Assembly: GCA_036496605.1 (NCBI GenBank)
Contig: DASXKV010000067.1
Span: 124,001-188,000, forward strand
Source of the DNA: Gemmatimonadaceae bacterium
GTDB lineage: Bacteria > Gemmatimonadota > Gemmatimonadetes > Gemmatimonadales > Gemmatimonadaceae
Reading direction: 5' to 3'
DNA length: 64,000 bases
The notes below the pieces were generated by a model. That model was not told where the DNA came from. It worked only from the letters and a program-made list of their open reading frames with translations, and did not search any database. Both the position numbers and the translations under genes were made by a program. Numbering within the stretch: the stretch's first letter is position 1; each line of letters begins with the position of its first letter. Of this stretch, positions 56,715 through 64,000 are shown in pieces.

Positions 56715-57185
56715 TTAGGCAGCGCGTCGCGGTGTCGTGCCGGTGCCGCCCGACGGCATCGGCTGTGTCGCGGCGGCTTGGTACACCGGGCGGCCGTGCT
56801 GAGTGAAGACGAGCACGGCGATGCTCCAGAGCACGGAGAAGACGAACATCGTGAGCCACAAGTCCGTCACCTCACCTGGCGTTTCGAGCCAGGCACAGAG
56901 CGCGACGGGGAGTGCTGCGATCAGATCGATCGCGTATATCCGCAGCACGCGACGCCAGTTCATCGGGCGCTTGCCGACGAGCTGGAAGTTGTACTGCATC
57001 ATCGTGCCGTGCCCTTCGGCGCTACCGGGCCGGACGAGCAGCGTCCCGATCGGCAGGATCGGAATGAAGAGAATCGTCAACCACCGCGTTGCTTCGTACG
57101 TGTCTTCGGATACGCGACGATAATCGAGAAGCCGAATTCCGGTTCCATTCACGGAGTACGGCTTGAGGAACAAGCGCGTCGACAT
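56715..57185 (-). CDS. Small two-to-three-helix membrane protein
   Basis: A 156-residue protein with membrane helices near 35-55, 80-98 and 108-128 and a soluble N-terminus (MSTRLFLKPYSVNGTGIRLL). The GKRPMNWRRVLRIYAIDLIAALPVAL stretch precedes the second helix. No family was recognised. First gene of a pair with the CxxC membrane protein. The stop TAA lies in a GCCTAACG word. Confidence 0.62.
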   Translation of the reverse strand: MSTRLFLKPYSVNGTGIRLLDYRRVSEDTYEATRWLTILFIPILPIGTLLVRPGSAEGHGTMMQYNFQLVGKRPMNWRRVLRIYAIDLIAALPVALCAWLETPGEVTDLWLTMFVFSVLWSIAVLVFTQHGRPVYQAAATQPMPSGGTGTTPRRAA

Positions 57186-57383
57186 GATTGGTTAGTGGCT
57201 GAGACCCCGAGCCGGGGGCGGGGAATACACCAGCGTGGCTCGCGTTGGTTCGACGTGCCGATGGGCAGTCGCGTCACGCGTTCGCGTTATGCAATGCCGG
57301 GCAGATTAGCCGTGTCGTCGCCCTGTGGCGAGAATGCTTTTCTTATCGGAGTGAGCGAACGATCTACATGGAGTTCTGTCCGA

Positions 57384-57561
57384 CCGTCTCGAACTCGTCT
57401 TTGAGACGGGTTTCAACTGTTCTCAACACGGACACGGCCGGACACGCGCGGACACCGCCGGACAACAGAAAGAAACCGTGAACAGCTTTTTCAGAAGATC
57501 GTCGACGCCCTTTGGTCGTGTCCGGCCGTGTCCGCGCTGTGTCCGGCTATGTCCGTGTCCG
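57384..57561. repeat. Inverted array of CGGACAC words with 10-base period, plus hairpin
   Basis: In the 461-base gap 57186-57646, otherwise empty, CGGACAC/CGGACAA recurs at 57429, 57439, 57449 and 57459, exactly every 10 bases with three variable bases between. After a 52-base spacer the complement GTGTCCG recurs at 57518, 57528, 57539, 57549 (ATGTCCG) and 57555. A separate hairpin, CCGTCTC (57384-57390) with GAGACGG (57403-57409), sits before it. The architecture matches the 61 kb array with a different word. Confidence 0.75.
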
Positions 57562-57646
57562 CGTTCAATTGTTGATCGCTGCGCCGCCAGTGAGCGGCGA
57601 CGGTCGGAGATCTCAAAACTGGTGATCCCGCAGTCCGACGACGGCA

Positions 57647-58447
57647 TTAGCTCCTCGCGCCTTGATCGAACGCCGCAATCGCGTTCCTCGTGAAATCGGA
57701 CAGCACCAGCGTTCCGCTCATCTCGGCCCGCGACTCGAGCAACCGATCCCAGTCATCGGTGCCTTGCCAGAAGATTGCTTTCAGCTGCGCGAGCGCTTGC
57801 GGGTTCGATCGTGCGAGCTTGCGAGCGAAGGAATCGAGGCCGCTATCGAGCGCGTTCACGCTGTCGAACACCTTCGCGTAGAGACCGAATTCCTCCGCCC
57901 AACGAGCCGTTCGCCAATCGGCGTCGATTGCCATGGCGCCAAAACCGCCGAGGCCAATCTTCTTCTGGATGACCGGTCCGACGACGAACGGGCCGATTCC
58001 CACCGCGAGCTCGCTCAATCGTATCGATGCCGATTCCACGGCCATCGCATAGTCGGCCGCCGCGACGAGGCCGACACCTCCGCCGACGGTTTTTCCGTGC
58101 ACCCGCGCGATGATCACCTTGGGGCACCGCGTCATCGCGAGGATCACGCGCGCGAAGCCCATGAAAAACTCCTTACCGCCAGCGGCGTCGCGGATGCTCC
58201 TCAGCTCATCGAACGATGCGCCGGCACAGAACGGGCTACCCCCCGTGTCGCCGCTCCGGAGGACGATCACGCGCACCTCGTTCTGCGTTCCGAGTCGGTG
58301 AATCTCGGACGCGAGTCGAGCGAGCAGGGCGGCGGGCAGCGAGTTGCCCTTGGGATGCGTGAAGCGAACGGTGGCGATCGCATCGGTGATGGCGACGTCC
58401 ACCTCGCCGTCGGCGGTTTGCGACCTCGAGATCGTCAAATCGGGCAT
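57647..58447 (-). CDS. Enoyl-CoA hydratase/isomerase family protein
   Basis: A 266-residue crotonase-fold enzyme. Oxyanion-hole segments are [10 protein letters not shown] and [18 protein letters not shown], and the C-terminal region includes the usual [11 protein letters not shown]. The Glu residues expected at the two crotonase catalytic sites are not both obvious (the GIGPFV loop replaces the common GIVPG), so the exact reaction is open: hydratase, isomerase or hydrolase. It is divergent from paaA with 77 bases between, suggesting a part in phenylacetyl-CoA or related acyl-CoA breakdown. Confidence 0.8.
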   Translation of the reverse strand: MPDLTISRSQTADGEVDVAITDAIATVRFTHPKGNSLPAALLARLASEIHRLGTQNEVRVIVLRSGDTGGSPFCAGASFDELRSIRDAAGGKEFFMGFARVILAMTRCPKVIIARVHGKTVGGGVGLVAAADYAMAVESASIRLSELAVGIGPFVVGPVIQKKIGLGGFGAMAIDADWRTARWAEEFGLYAKVFDSVNALDSGLDSFARKLARSNPQALAQLKAIFWQGTDDWDRLLESRAEMSGTLVLSDFTRNAIAAFDQGARS

Positions 58448-58455
58448 TGCAACAC

Positions 58456-58515
58456 GCTATACGCGCCGTGGCCGGCGCGCCACGCTTCACGCCTCCCGCG
58501 ACCCGCGTGTATAAT
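58456..58515. promoter_or_regulatory. Divergent promoters giving near-leaderless transcripts
   Basis: Plus strand: TTCACG (58486-58491), 18 bases, a perfect TATAAT (58510-58515) ending only 9 bases before the paaA ATG at 58525, so the RNA would begin within a few bases of the start codon. Minus strand: TATAGC (58461-58456) ends 8 bases before the hydratase ATG at 58447, without a good -35. No Shine-Dalgarno site precedes either gene. Confidence 0.6.
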
Positions 58516-58524
58516 TCGAGTGTC

Positions 58525-59514
58525 ATGACGCCAATCCAGCCTCAACAGACCCCTGTTTCGTCGCCCGAGGATCCCGAGCGCGTCGCGGCGTTCGAGGCGC
58601 GCATTGCCGCGGGGGAGACGATCGAGCCGAAGGACTGGATGCCGGAGCGCTATCGCCGGCAGTTGGTTCGGATGATGTCGCAGCATGCCCACTCGGAGAT
58701 CGTGGGGATGCTCCCGGAGGGCAACTGGATCACGCGCGCGCCATCGCTCCGGCGCAAGATGTCGCTACTCGCCAAGGTCCAGGACGAGGCGGGGCACGGT
58801 CTCTACATCTATTGCGGGACGGAGACGCTCGGCGTCGATCGCCAGGAGCTCATTGAGCAGTTGCTCACCGGCACGGCGAAGTACTCGAGCATCTTCAATT
58901 ATCCGACGCTCAGCTGGGCGGATATCGGCGCGATTGGCTGGCTGGTGGATGGCGCTGCCATCGTCAATCAGACGATGCTCGCGAAAGCGTCGTACGGACC
59001 GTACGCGCGAGCGATGGTGCGCATCTGTAAGGAAGAGAACTTCCACAAGCGTCAGGGCTACGAGATCATGGTGACGCTCGCAGCCGGGACGCCAGCGCAA
59101 CGGCGCATGGCGCAGGACGCGCTCGACCGCTGGTGGTGGCCGTCGTTGATGATGTTCGGACCGCACGATGGCCAGTCGTCGAATAGCGACGAGCTGATGC
59201 GGTGGGGTGTGAAGCGCAAGAGCAATGACGAGCTGCGTCAGCGTTTCATCAACTTGACCGTTGCTCAAGCCAAAGCGATCGACCTGGTCATTCCAGATCC
59301 GCAGTTGGGCTTTGACGAGACCACGCAGGACTGGAGGATTGGACCCATCGATTGGGACGAGTTCTGGCGGGTAGTGAAGGGGAACGGCCCCTGCAATCAG
59401 GAGCGGCTCGCCGCTCGCCGTGACGCGCACGCCGATGGCGAATGGGTACGGGTTGCGGCCGCGGCGTACGCCGCGAAGCAGGCGAAGATCGATTCCGCCT
59501 TCGAGGCAGCCTAA
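58525..59514 (+). CDS. paaA: 1,2-phenylacetyl-CoA epoxidase, catalytic subunit A
   Basis: A 329-residue ferritin-like di-iron protein starting at the ATG at 58525; upstream in-frame sequence contains the promoter. Di-iron ligand motifs are seen in [31 protein letters not shown] (ExxH) and [14 protein letters not shown] (ExxH). With PaaC it forms the epoxidase core that adds oxygen to the ring of phenylacetyl-CoA. paaB, paaC and paaD follow closely. The stop TAA sits in a GCCTAACG word. Confidence 0.93.
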   Translation: MTPIQPQQTPVSSPEDPERVAAFEARIAAGETIEPKDWMPERYRRQLVRMMSQHAHSEIVGMLPEGNWITRAPSLRRKMSLLAKVQDEAGHGLYIYCGTETLGVDRQELIEQLLTGTAKYSSIFNYPTLSWADIGAIGWLVDGAAIVNQTMLAKASYGPYARAMVRICKEENFHKRQGYEIMVTLAAGTPAQRRMAQDALDRWWWPSLMMFGPHDGQSSNSDELMRWGVKRKSNDELRQRFINLTVAQAKAIDLVIPDPQLGFDETTQDWRIGPIDWDEFWRVVKGNGPCNQERLAARRDAHADGEWVRVAAAAYAAKQAKIDSAFEAA

Positions 59515-59542
59515 CGAGGCAGCAGCTTTCTTCACGACGACG

Positions 59543-59875
59543 ATGGCGAACGAGAGCACGACGCAGGGATCGCGCGCCGACGCGGCGGAGCCGCGCGACA
59601 GCCAATGGCCGCTCTGGGAGGTGTTCGTCCAGCCGCCCGGGGGCGATCCCCACGAGCACGCGGGCAGCGTGCACGCGGTCGACGCCGAATCGGCGCTGCA
59701 GAACGCGCGCGACGTGTACGCGCGACGTGGCGAAGCGGTCAGCATCTGGGTCGTCCGCTCGGGGCAGATCACCGCGTCGACACCCGAAGACATGGGTCCA
59801 TTCTTCGATCCGGGCAACGACAAGCCCTACCGGCATCCGCAGTTCTACAAGATCCCTCGTGGCATCAAAGTCTGA
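59543..59875 (+). CDS. paaB: Phenylacetyl-CoA epoxidase subunit B
   Basis: A 110-residue protein starting at the ATG at 59543. WPLWEVFVQPPGGDPHEHAGSVHA and the helix DAESALQNARDVYARRGEAVSIWVV are the PaaB signature; it ends in KPYRHPQFYKIPRGIKV. PaaB bridges PaaAC heterodimers in the epoxidase complex. The paaC start overlaps its end by 17 bases. The first 18 residues are extra and low-complexity compared with the short E. coli form. Confidence 0.9.
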   Translation: MANESTTQGSRADAAEPRDSQWPLWEVFVQPPGGDPHEHAGSVHAVDAESALQNARDVYARRGEAVSIWVVRSGQITASTPEDMGPFFDPGNDKPYRHPQFYKIPRGIKV

Positions 59876-60620
59876 GCAGCGCGCCGAGTATCTCCTCCGC
59901 CTCGGCGACGACCGGCTCGTGCTCGGTCATCGCCTGTCGGAGTGGTGCGGTCACGCGCCCATCCTCGAGGAGGACATCGCGCTCGCGAACATCGCGCTCG
60001 ATCTCGTCGGTCAGGCGACGCTGCTGCTCGGCCGCGCCGGCACGGTCGAAGGGAAGGGACGCGACGCCGACGCGCTCGCCTATCTGCGCGAGGCGGTCGA
60101 GTTTCGAAACGCATTGCTCGTCGAGCTCCCCAAAGGTGACTTCGCGCTCACGATCGTTAGGCAGCTCTTCTTCGGCGTCTTCGTACTGCTGCAGGCGGAA
60201 GCCCTTCAGAAGAGCACCGATCGCGATCTCGCCGGCATTGCGGCGAAGGGCGTGAAGGAATCGCGCTATCACGTGCGCCACAGCGCCGATTGGGTCGTGA
60301 AGCTCGGCGCCGGCACGGAGGAGAGCCATGCGCGCACGCAACGCGGCGTCGACGACCTCTGGCGCTATACCGGCGAGCTCTTTCTCGCCGACGACGTCGA
60401 CCGCGCCGTTGCCGCCGAGAGCTTCGGCGTCGATCCGTCGACGTTGGAGAGCGCCTGGCAAGCGACGGTACGAGACGTTCTCTCCCGCGCCGGCCTAACG
60501 ATTCCCGCCACTACCTACATGCAGCGCGGCGGACGCGAGGGCCGGCACACCGAGCACCTCGGCCACATGCTCGCCGAGATGCAGATCGTCGCACGCTCGC
60601 ACCCGGGAGCGTCATGGTGA
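59859..60620 (+). CDS. paaC: Phenylacetyl-CoA epoxidase subunit C
   Basis: A 253-residue protein beginning at GTG (59859), overlapping paaB by 17 bases; no ATG lies between there and the conserved EYLLRLGDDRLVLGHRLSEWCGHAP. Helical ferritin-like fold without a full di-iron set, as for PaaC, with DLWRYTGELF near 180 and a late EGRHTEHLGHMLAEMQ helix. It is the structural partner of PaaA. Its end overlaps the paaD start by 7 bases. Confidence 0.9.
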   Translation: MASKSEQRAEYLLRLGDDRLVLGHRLSEWCGHAPILEEDIALANIALDLVGQATLLLGRAGTVEGKGRDADALAYLREAVEFRNALLVELPKGDFALTIVRQLFFGVFVLLQAEALQKSTDRDLAGIAAKGVKESRYHVRHSADWVVKLGAGTEESHARTQRGVDDLWRYTGELFLADDVDRAVAAESFGVDPSTLESAWQATVRDVLSRAGLTIPATTYMQRGGREGRHTEHLGHMLAEMQIVARSHPGASW

Positions 60621-61123
60621 GCGCAGGCGCCTCGAGCCGAGACGAGATCTTCGCGATCCTCGATGAGGTAAAGGATCCAGAGGTGCCGGTGCTGAGCGTC
60701 GTCGAACTCGGCATCGTGCGCGATGTCGCGGTCGACGGGTCGGCGGTGACGGTCACGATCACTCCGACGTATTCGGGCTGCCCGGCAATGCGCGTGATCG
60801 AGGAAGAGATCAGGGCCGCGCTCGAAGCTCGGGGGCTGTCGCCGGTGCGACTCGAAACGGTATTCGCCCCGGCCTGGACGACGGAATGGATGAGCGCCGA
60901 CGCGAAGCGAAAGCTCGCCGCCTACGGCATCGCACCACCCGGCCGGGCGCGTGAGGAGTCGCTCGTTAGCCTCACGCGTGCGCCGGTCGTCGAGCGAGTG
61001 CCATGCCCCTACTGTGGCTCGCGGGACACGGAAGTGCGAAGCGAGTTCGGCTCGACGGCGTGCAAGTCGATCGCATACTGCCGTACATGCGCGCAACCGT
61101 TCGAAGCGTTCAAGGCGATTTGA
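60614..61123 (+). CDS. paaD: PaaD-type iron-sulfur/maturation protein of the epoxidase
   Basis: A 169-residue protein. The N-terminal MIP18-like (DUF59) domain has DEVKDPEVPVLSVVELGIV and TPTYSGCPAM with its conserved Cys; the C-terminal zinc-ribbon-like part has CPYCGS and CRTCAQPFEAFK. PaaD is needed for assembling the epoxidase, probably for cluster insertion. Starts within the paaC end (ATG at 60614). The usual next gene, paaE reductase, does not follow; instead a large inverted repeat array begins 26 bases after the stop. Confidence 0.9.
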   Translation: MVSAGASSRDEIFAILDEVKDPEVPVLSVVELGIVRDVAVDGSAVTVTITPTYSGCPAMRVIEEEIRAALEARGLSPVRLETVFAPAWTTEWMSADAKRKLAAYGIAPPGRAREESLVSLTRAPVVERVPCPYCGSRDTEVRSEFGSTACKSIAYCRTCAQPFEAFKAI

Positions 61124-61148
61124 CGGTCCAGAAGTAAGAGAGCATGAG

Positions 61149-61584
61149 GGCGCGTCGAGAGAGGCGCGTCGAGAAAGGCGCGTCGAGAAAGGCGCGTCGA
61201 GAGGGGCGCGTCGAGAAAGGCGCGTCGAAAAGGGCGCGTCGAGAAAGGCGCGTCGAAAAGGGCGCGTCGAAAGAGGCGCGTCGAAAAGGGCGCTGACCAA
61301 CAGAGCGGAGAGCCTCGAGCGGCGAGTCCTCAGCCGGGAGTTGAGTTGAGCTGGGGGTTCCGGCTGTGAGAGCTTCGAGCTGAGAGCTCGTAGTTCGGCG
61401 CTGGTCTCGACGCGCCCCTTTCGACGCGCCTTTCTCGACGCGCCTTTCTCGACGCGCCCCTCTCGACGCGCCCCTCTCGACGCGCCCTTTTCGACGCGCC
61501 CTTTTCGACGCGCCTTTCTCGACGCGCCCTTTTCGACGCGCCTTTCTCGACGCGCCCTTTTCGACGCGCCCCTCTCGACGCGCC
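61149..61584. repeat. Inverted array of a 14-base unit, 10 plus 13 copies
   Basis: The 479-base gap 61124-61602 between convergent paaD and a lipoprotein gene is filled by this array. Left arm: GGCGCGTCGA plus a purine tetramer at exactly 14-base steps from 61149 to 61275 (10 copies). Right arm: the complement TCGACGCGCC at 14-base steps from 61407 to 61575 (13 copies). All 23 decamers are identical; only the tetramer varies, mostly GAAA, AAAG or GAGG. The 110-base spacer has GAG/CTC-rich words (around 61368-61392). A stem well over 130 bp is possible. Confidence 0.9.
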
Positions 61585-61602
61585 CTTATAGGCCGTTCCG
61601 AC

Positions 61603-62568
61603 TCACCGCTCGACCAGGACCAGCCACTTGCTCCCTCTCCAGAACCCCTCGGGATCGCGTATGTGCAAACTTCCGCGGAACGTCCCGTCCGCGCTCAGCT
61701 TCGTCTCGAGCGCGGAGGTACTCTGTGGAGACAGGATCTGATACTCGCGCCCTTCCTCGAGCTTGATCACGCGACTTCGCATGTGCCCCACCGTGAAGTG
61801 CGTGCTGTCGCGGATGTCGGAAGGTTGCAGGATACGTCCCCACCCGGTGACCGGCACGCCGCCGACTTCGCGCGCGAGGTGCCAATCGACGAGCTGCTTG
61901 CGGGTCCCGACGACGTAGTAGACCGTGCTGTCGCGCGCCGCGTCGGCGGTAATCACAGCCGTTAGGCGCTCATTCTCGTCGTGCAGTACGCGCGAGTACG
62001 TCGTCAGCGAATCGACCTGGTGCTGGAGATCGTCCAGGCGCATGCGAAGGTCGGCGACCAGCACGCGCACGCTGGCAAGGGCCGTGCGGCTCGAGTCGCG
62101 TTCGGTGCCGCTGGCGAGGGCGCTGTCCGCGCTCGCACGCACGCTGTCGCGCAACGCCGTCAGCACCCGTCCCTGACGCTCGGCCGCCGCCTCGAGACGC
62201 GCCAACCGCAGCCGCGCCGACCGGGCCTCGGTCAGAATGTGCGACCGTTCCGATTCGACGCTCGATAGCGGATCTTCGTGCGGATCCAGCGCGCCTGCTT
62301 CCTGCTGCAGCGTTCTAATCTTGCGAAACTCCGATTGCAGCTGCTCCATGAAGTAGTCGAACCCGTGGATCTCGCGAACCAGCAGGTCCTTCTCCATGGT
62401 CTGCCGCTCGGTGACGCCGCGAATCACGCGCAGCGACTCGTCGAGCGCCGCGTTGCGCAATCGGAGAATCATGGCATCGCCGGCGGCGCTGTCGCTGATG
62501 CTCGCTCCGTGTGATTCCGCACACGAGCCCAGCACCAGCAACCACACGAGCCCCTTCAATCGCTTCAT
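61603..62568 (-). CDS. Coiled-coil lipoprotein
   Basis: A 321-residue lipoprotein starting at the ATG at 62568 (signal ending in VLGSC). Residues 40-215 are almost wholly helical with heptad-like Leu/Arg spacing, forming long coiled coils; the end (about 215-321) is a compact beta domain opening with TVYYVVGTRKQLVDWHLA. A similar coiled-coil plus YYVIGT domain layout occurs in Bacteroidota surface lipoproteins. The start overlaps the stop of the P-loop NTPase gene by four bases, so they are coupled. No enzymatic motif; a structural or anchoring role is likely. Confidence 0.72.
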   Translation of the reverse strand: MKRLKGLVWLLVLGSCAESHGASISDSAAGDAMILRLRNAALDESLRVIRGVTERQTMEKDLLVREIHGFDYFMEQLQSEFRKIRTLQQEAGALDPHEDPLSSVESERSHILTEARSARLRLARLEAAAERQGRVLTALRDSVRASADSALASGTERDSSRTALASVRVLVADLRMRLDDLQHQVDSLTTYSRVLHDENERLTAVITADAARDSTVYYVVGTRKQLVDWHLAREVGGVPVTGWGRILQPSDIRDSTHFTVGHMRSRVIKLEEGREYQILSPQSTSALETKLSADGTFRGSLHIRDPEGFWRGSKWLVLVER

Positions 62569-64000
62569 TGCACAACCACCGTGTCCCCGACCAGCGCGGC
62601 ACGGAGACGTCGCGCTCGGTCCTGCTCCACTGGCGTCCCGAGCAGAATCACCCACGCGAGATCCTCGCGTATCTGGTCGGCGGGACAGTCGAGATGTCCG
62701 CCCATACACGCGCCCGCGCGCGCGAGCGACAGCGGGGCCACCACCGCCGTACCCGGGTGAGCGCGGTCAATGGCCGCTGACGTCGATGCCACGATCAACT
62801 GCAGTACATCCGCCGCGGGCGTCGGAGCATTCAAGGTTTGCTCGGTCGCGGCTACCGCGGCGATCGCGAGTACGCTGTCGGCGACGATGCGCTCGCTGCT
62901 GCTGTCGCGCAATCGCAAGGCGGCGAGTATCCGCAAGCTCCCAACGCCGTCCCCACGCTCCACCGCTGCGGCGGCGGAGTCGACTGTCCGTGGCGCGATC
63001 ACTCGCGGCGGACTCGCCGGCGGTGCGGTGTCCTGCGTTCCCTGCGCGGCCACCGAGCCCGCCGAAGACGCCCACGTCTGAGCGCGCTGACCTAACAGAC
63101 GCGCTGCTGCGACACCAGCGAAGACGACGATAGCCGCGCCCGCGGCGATGGTCGCCACGAATGGTGCGCGGCTCCGCGCTCTGGCGACGCCGGCGGAGAT
63201 ACGTGCCGATCTGCGTGCCGCGTCCGCATCGTGTTCCTCGCGACGCCACTCGTCCGTGAACCAATCCAGCAGAGTCGTTAGGCCCGCCGGCCGAATCGCG
63301 TTCCGCACCGTACCAGCCGACGAGAAGGCAAAGCAGCGAAGTCGCGGGAAAGCAGCCAGGAGCCACCCGAATGCGGCATCGCCGAGCGCGGCGCGAAGCG
63401 CTGCCTCTGGGGAGTCGATCATGCGCTGCATGTCCGCAAGCGGCAGCCGATCGATCTTGGTCAACGCGACGGCAACCGGGACACCGAGCTCCGTGGCCGA
63501 CGCGGCGTCGAGCATCGCGATCAGTTGACGCAGCAGCGCTGGACGATCTGGCGCGGGGACGGAGCCCGGCACCGGCGCCTCGAGCAGCCACAGAATCGCG
63601 TCCGCCGTTTTCGCGGCTGCCATCGTCCGACGCGCGCTGGCGCTCGACGGGTCGGCCGCGAGCTCGCCGCGCGGATCGAGAACGGTCAGATCGGCGGCGA
63701 GCGTTGCGCGCCGGCCGGTGTAGCGCCTAACGGGCGCCGTGAATGCGCGCTCGGCGCGCCGGACGGGCGTCTCTTTGACGCCCCGGAGCCGCAACGCGAG
63801 CGAGGAACTGTCCGCATAGGTGAGGACATCGGGCGAGGCCGCCTCGAGGTCGATCGTCCAGCGATCCCCGACGCTTTTCGCGCCATCGCTGAGCAGCGCG
63901 CCAATCAGGCCGCTCTTGCCGCTGTTCACACCGCCCCAGAGCACGATCGTGCGCCGGCGCTCCACCTCGGGAGCGCGTGGCTGGCCGCGCGTCGAGATGC
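62565..64000 (-). CDS. Membrane-anchored P-loop NTPase (GTPase-like), 5' end cut or near the window edge
   Basis: The recognised start is a GTG at 63965, but the frame stays open to the window edge, so the protein may begin outside. Walker A is GGVNSGKSGL, a switch-like ADLTVLDPRGE follows, and ALTKIDRL matches the G4 TKxD motif, so a GTPase of the TRAFAC type is likely. One transmembrane helix lies at about 270-292 and an Ala-rich C-terminal domain with several Cys (GACMGGHLDC) follows, probably outside the cytoplasm. Coupled by a 4-base overlap to the coiled-coil lipoprotein, suggesting a membrane complex. Function unknown. Confidence 0.68.
   Translation of the reverse strand, partial: ISTRGQPRAPEVERRRTIVLWGGVNSGKSGLIGALLSDGAKSVGDRWTIDLEAASPDVLTYADSSSLALRLRGVKETPVRRAERAFTAPVRRYTGRRATLAADLTVLDPRGELAADPSSASARRTMAAAKTADAILWLLEAPVPGSVPAPDRPALLRQLIAMLDAASATELGVPVAVALTKIDRLPLADMQRMIDSPEAALRAALGDAAFGWLLAAFPRLRCFAFSSAGTVRNAIRPAGLTTLLDWFTDEWRREEHDADAARRSARISAGVARARSRAPFVATIAAGAAIVVFAGVAAARLLGQRAQTWASSAGSVAAQGTQDTAPPASPPRVIAPRTVDSAAAAVERGDGVGSLRILAALRLRDSSSERIVADSVLAIAAVAATEQTLNAPTPAADVLQLIVASTSAAIDRAHPGTAVVAPLSLARAGACMGGHLDCPADQIREDLAWVILLGTPVEQDRARRLRAALVGDTVVVQ

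Noticed and set aside
60951-61349. A basic 132-residue protein across the left repeat arm
   Set aside because: It is a shifted frame of paaD running into the repeat; its Arg/Glu-rich end only reflects the 14-base unit.
61149-61584. CRISPR array
   Set aside because: Units are 14 bases with four-base variable parts, arranged as inverted arms; there are no spacer-length unique sequences and no cas genes.

Overview
The window is GC-rich (roughly 65% by eye) chromosomal DNA, almost entirely protein-coding. It most resembles a soil member of the Gemmatimonadota. The reasons are an ADOP-type ABC permease, SusC/SusD-like outer-membrane pairs tied to peptidases, long Ser/Thr kinases with zinc ribbons and Big2 repeats, LVIVD and DUF305 secreted proteins, and an isoamylase-early-set (CBM48) membrane protein. 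The phylum call is inference from gene content; no rRNA or tRNA gene was recognised.

Layout. 0-10 kb: a CBM48 membrane protein, then two paralogous DUF305-LVIVD operons pointing toward each other around an ADOP permease. 10-23 kb: HdeD-like protein, giant Ser/Thr kinase, a promoter/structured-leader/terminator segment, an ABC exporter with DUF1854 (a pair linked elsewhere to cyanophycin), soluble transhydrogenase, and a LytS/LytTR two-component pair whose kinase carries a second, degenerate sensor half. 23-44 kb: peptide-use genes: SGNH lipoprotein, M14 carboxypeptidase, SusC-SusD-S9 peptidase, a kinase, then SusC-SusD-CocE hydrolase-amidohydrolase joined by 4-bp start/stop overlaps.

44-51 kb: GNAT acyltransferase, an N-acylamino-acid racemase/OSBS-type enolase, an M20 deacylase, an APC permease and a secreted M55 D-aminopeptidase. 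Together with the N-acyl-D-amino-acid deacylase-like gene just upstream they read as a D-amino-acid/D-peptide salvage neighbourhood (inference from families and order). 51-61 kb: acetoacetyl-CoA synthetase, HPPD and homogentisate dioxygenase (tyrosine breakdown), two membrane proteins, then an enoyl-CoA hydratase divergent from paaABCD (phenylacetyl-CoA epoxidase without paaE). 61-64 kb: a P-loop NTPase, cut by the window edge, coupled to a coiled-coil lipoprotein.

Two window-wide signals stand out. The octamer GCCTAACG (either strand) occurs about 44 times by hand count, far above composition expectation, inside genes and at stops. Many gene-end spacers hold iterated short words followed by their inverted complement; the best is at 61.15-61.58 kb, with 10 direct and 13 inverted copies of a 14-bp unit whose first 10 bases never vary.
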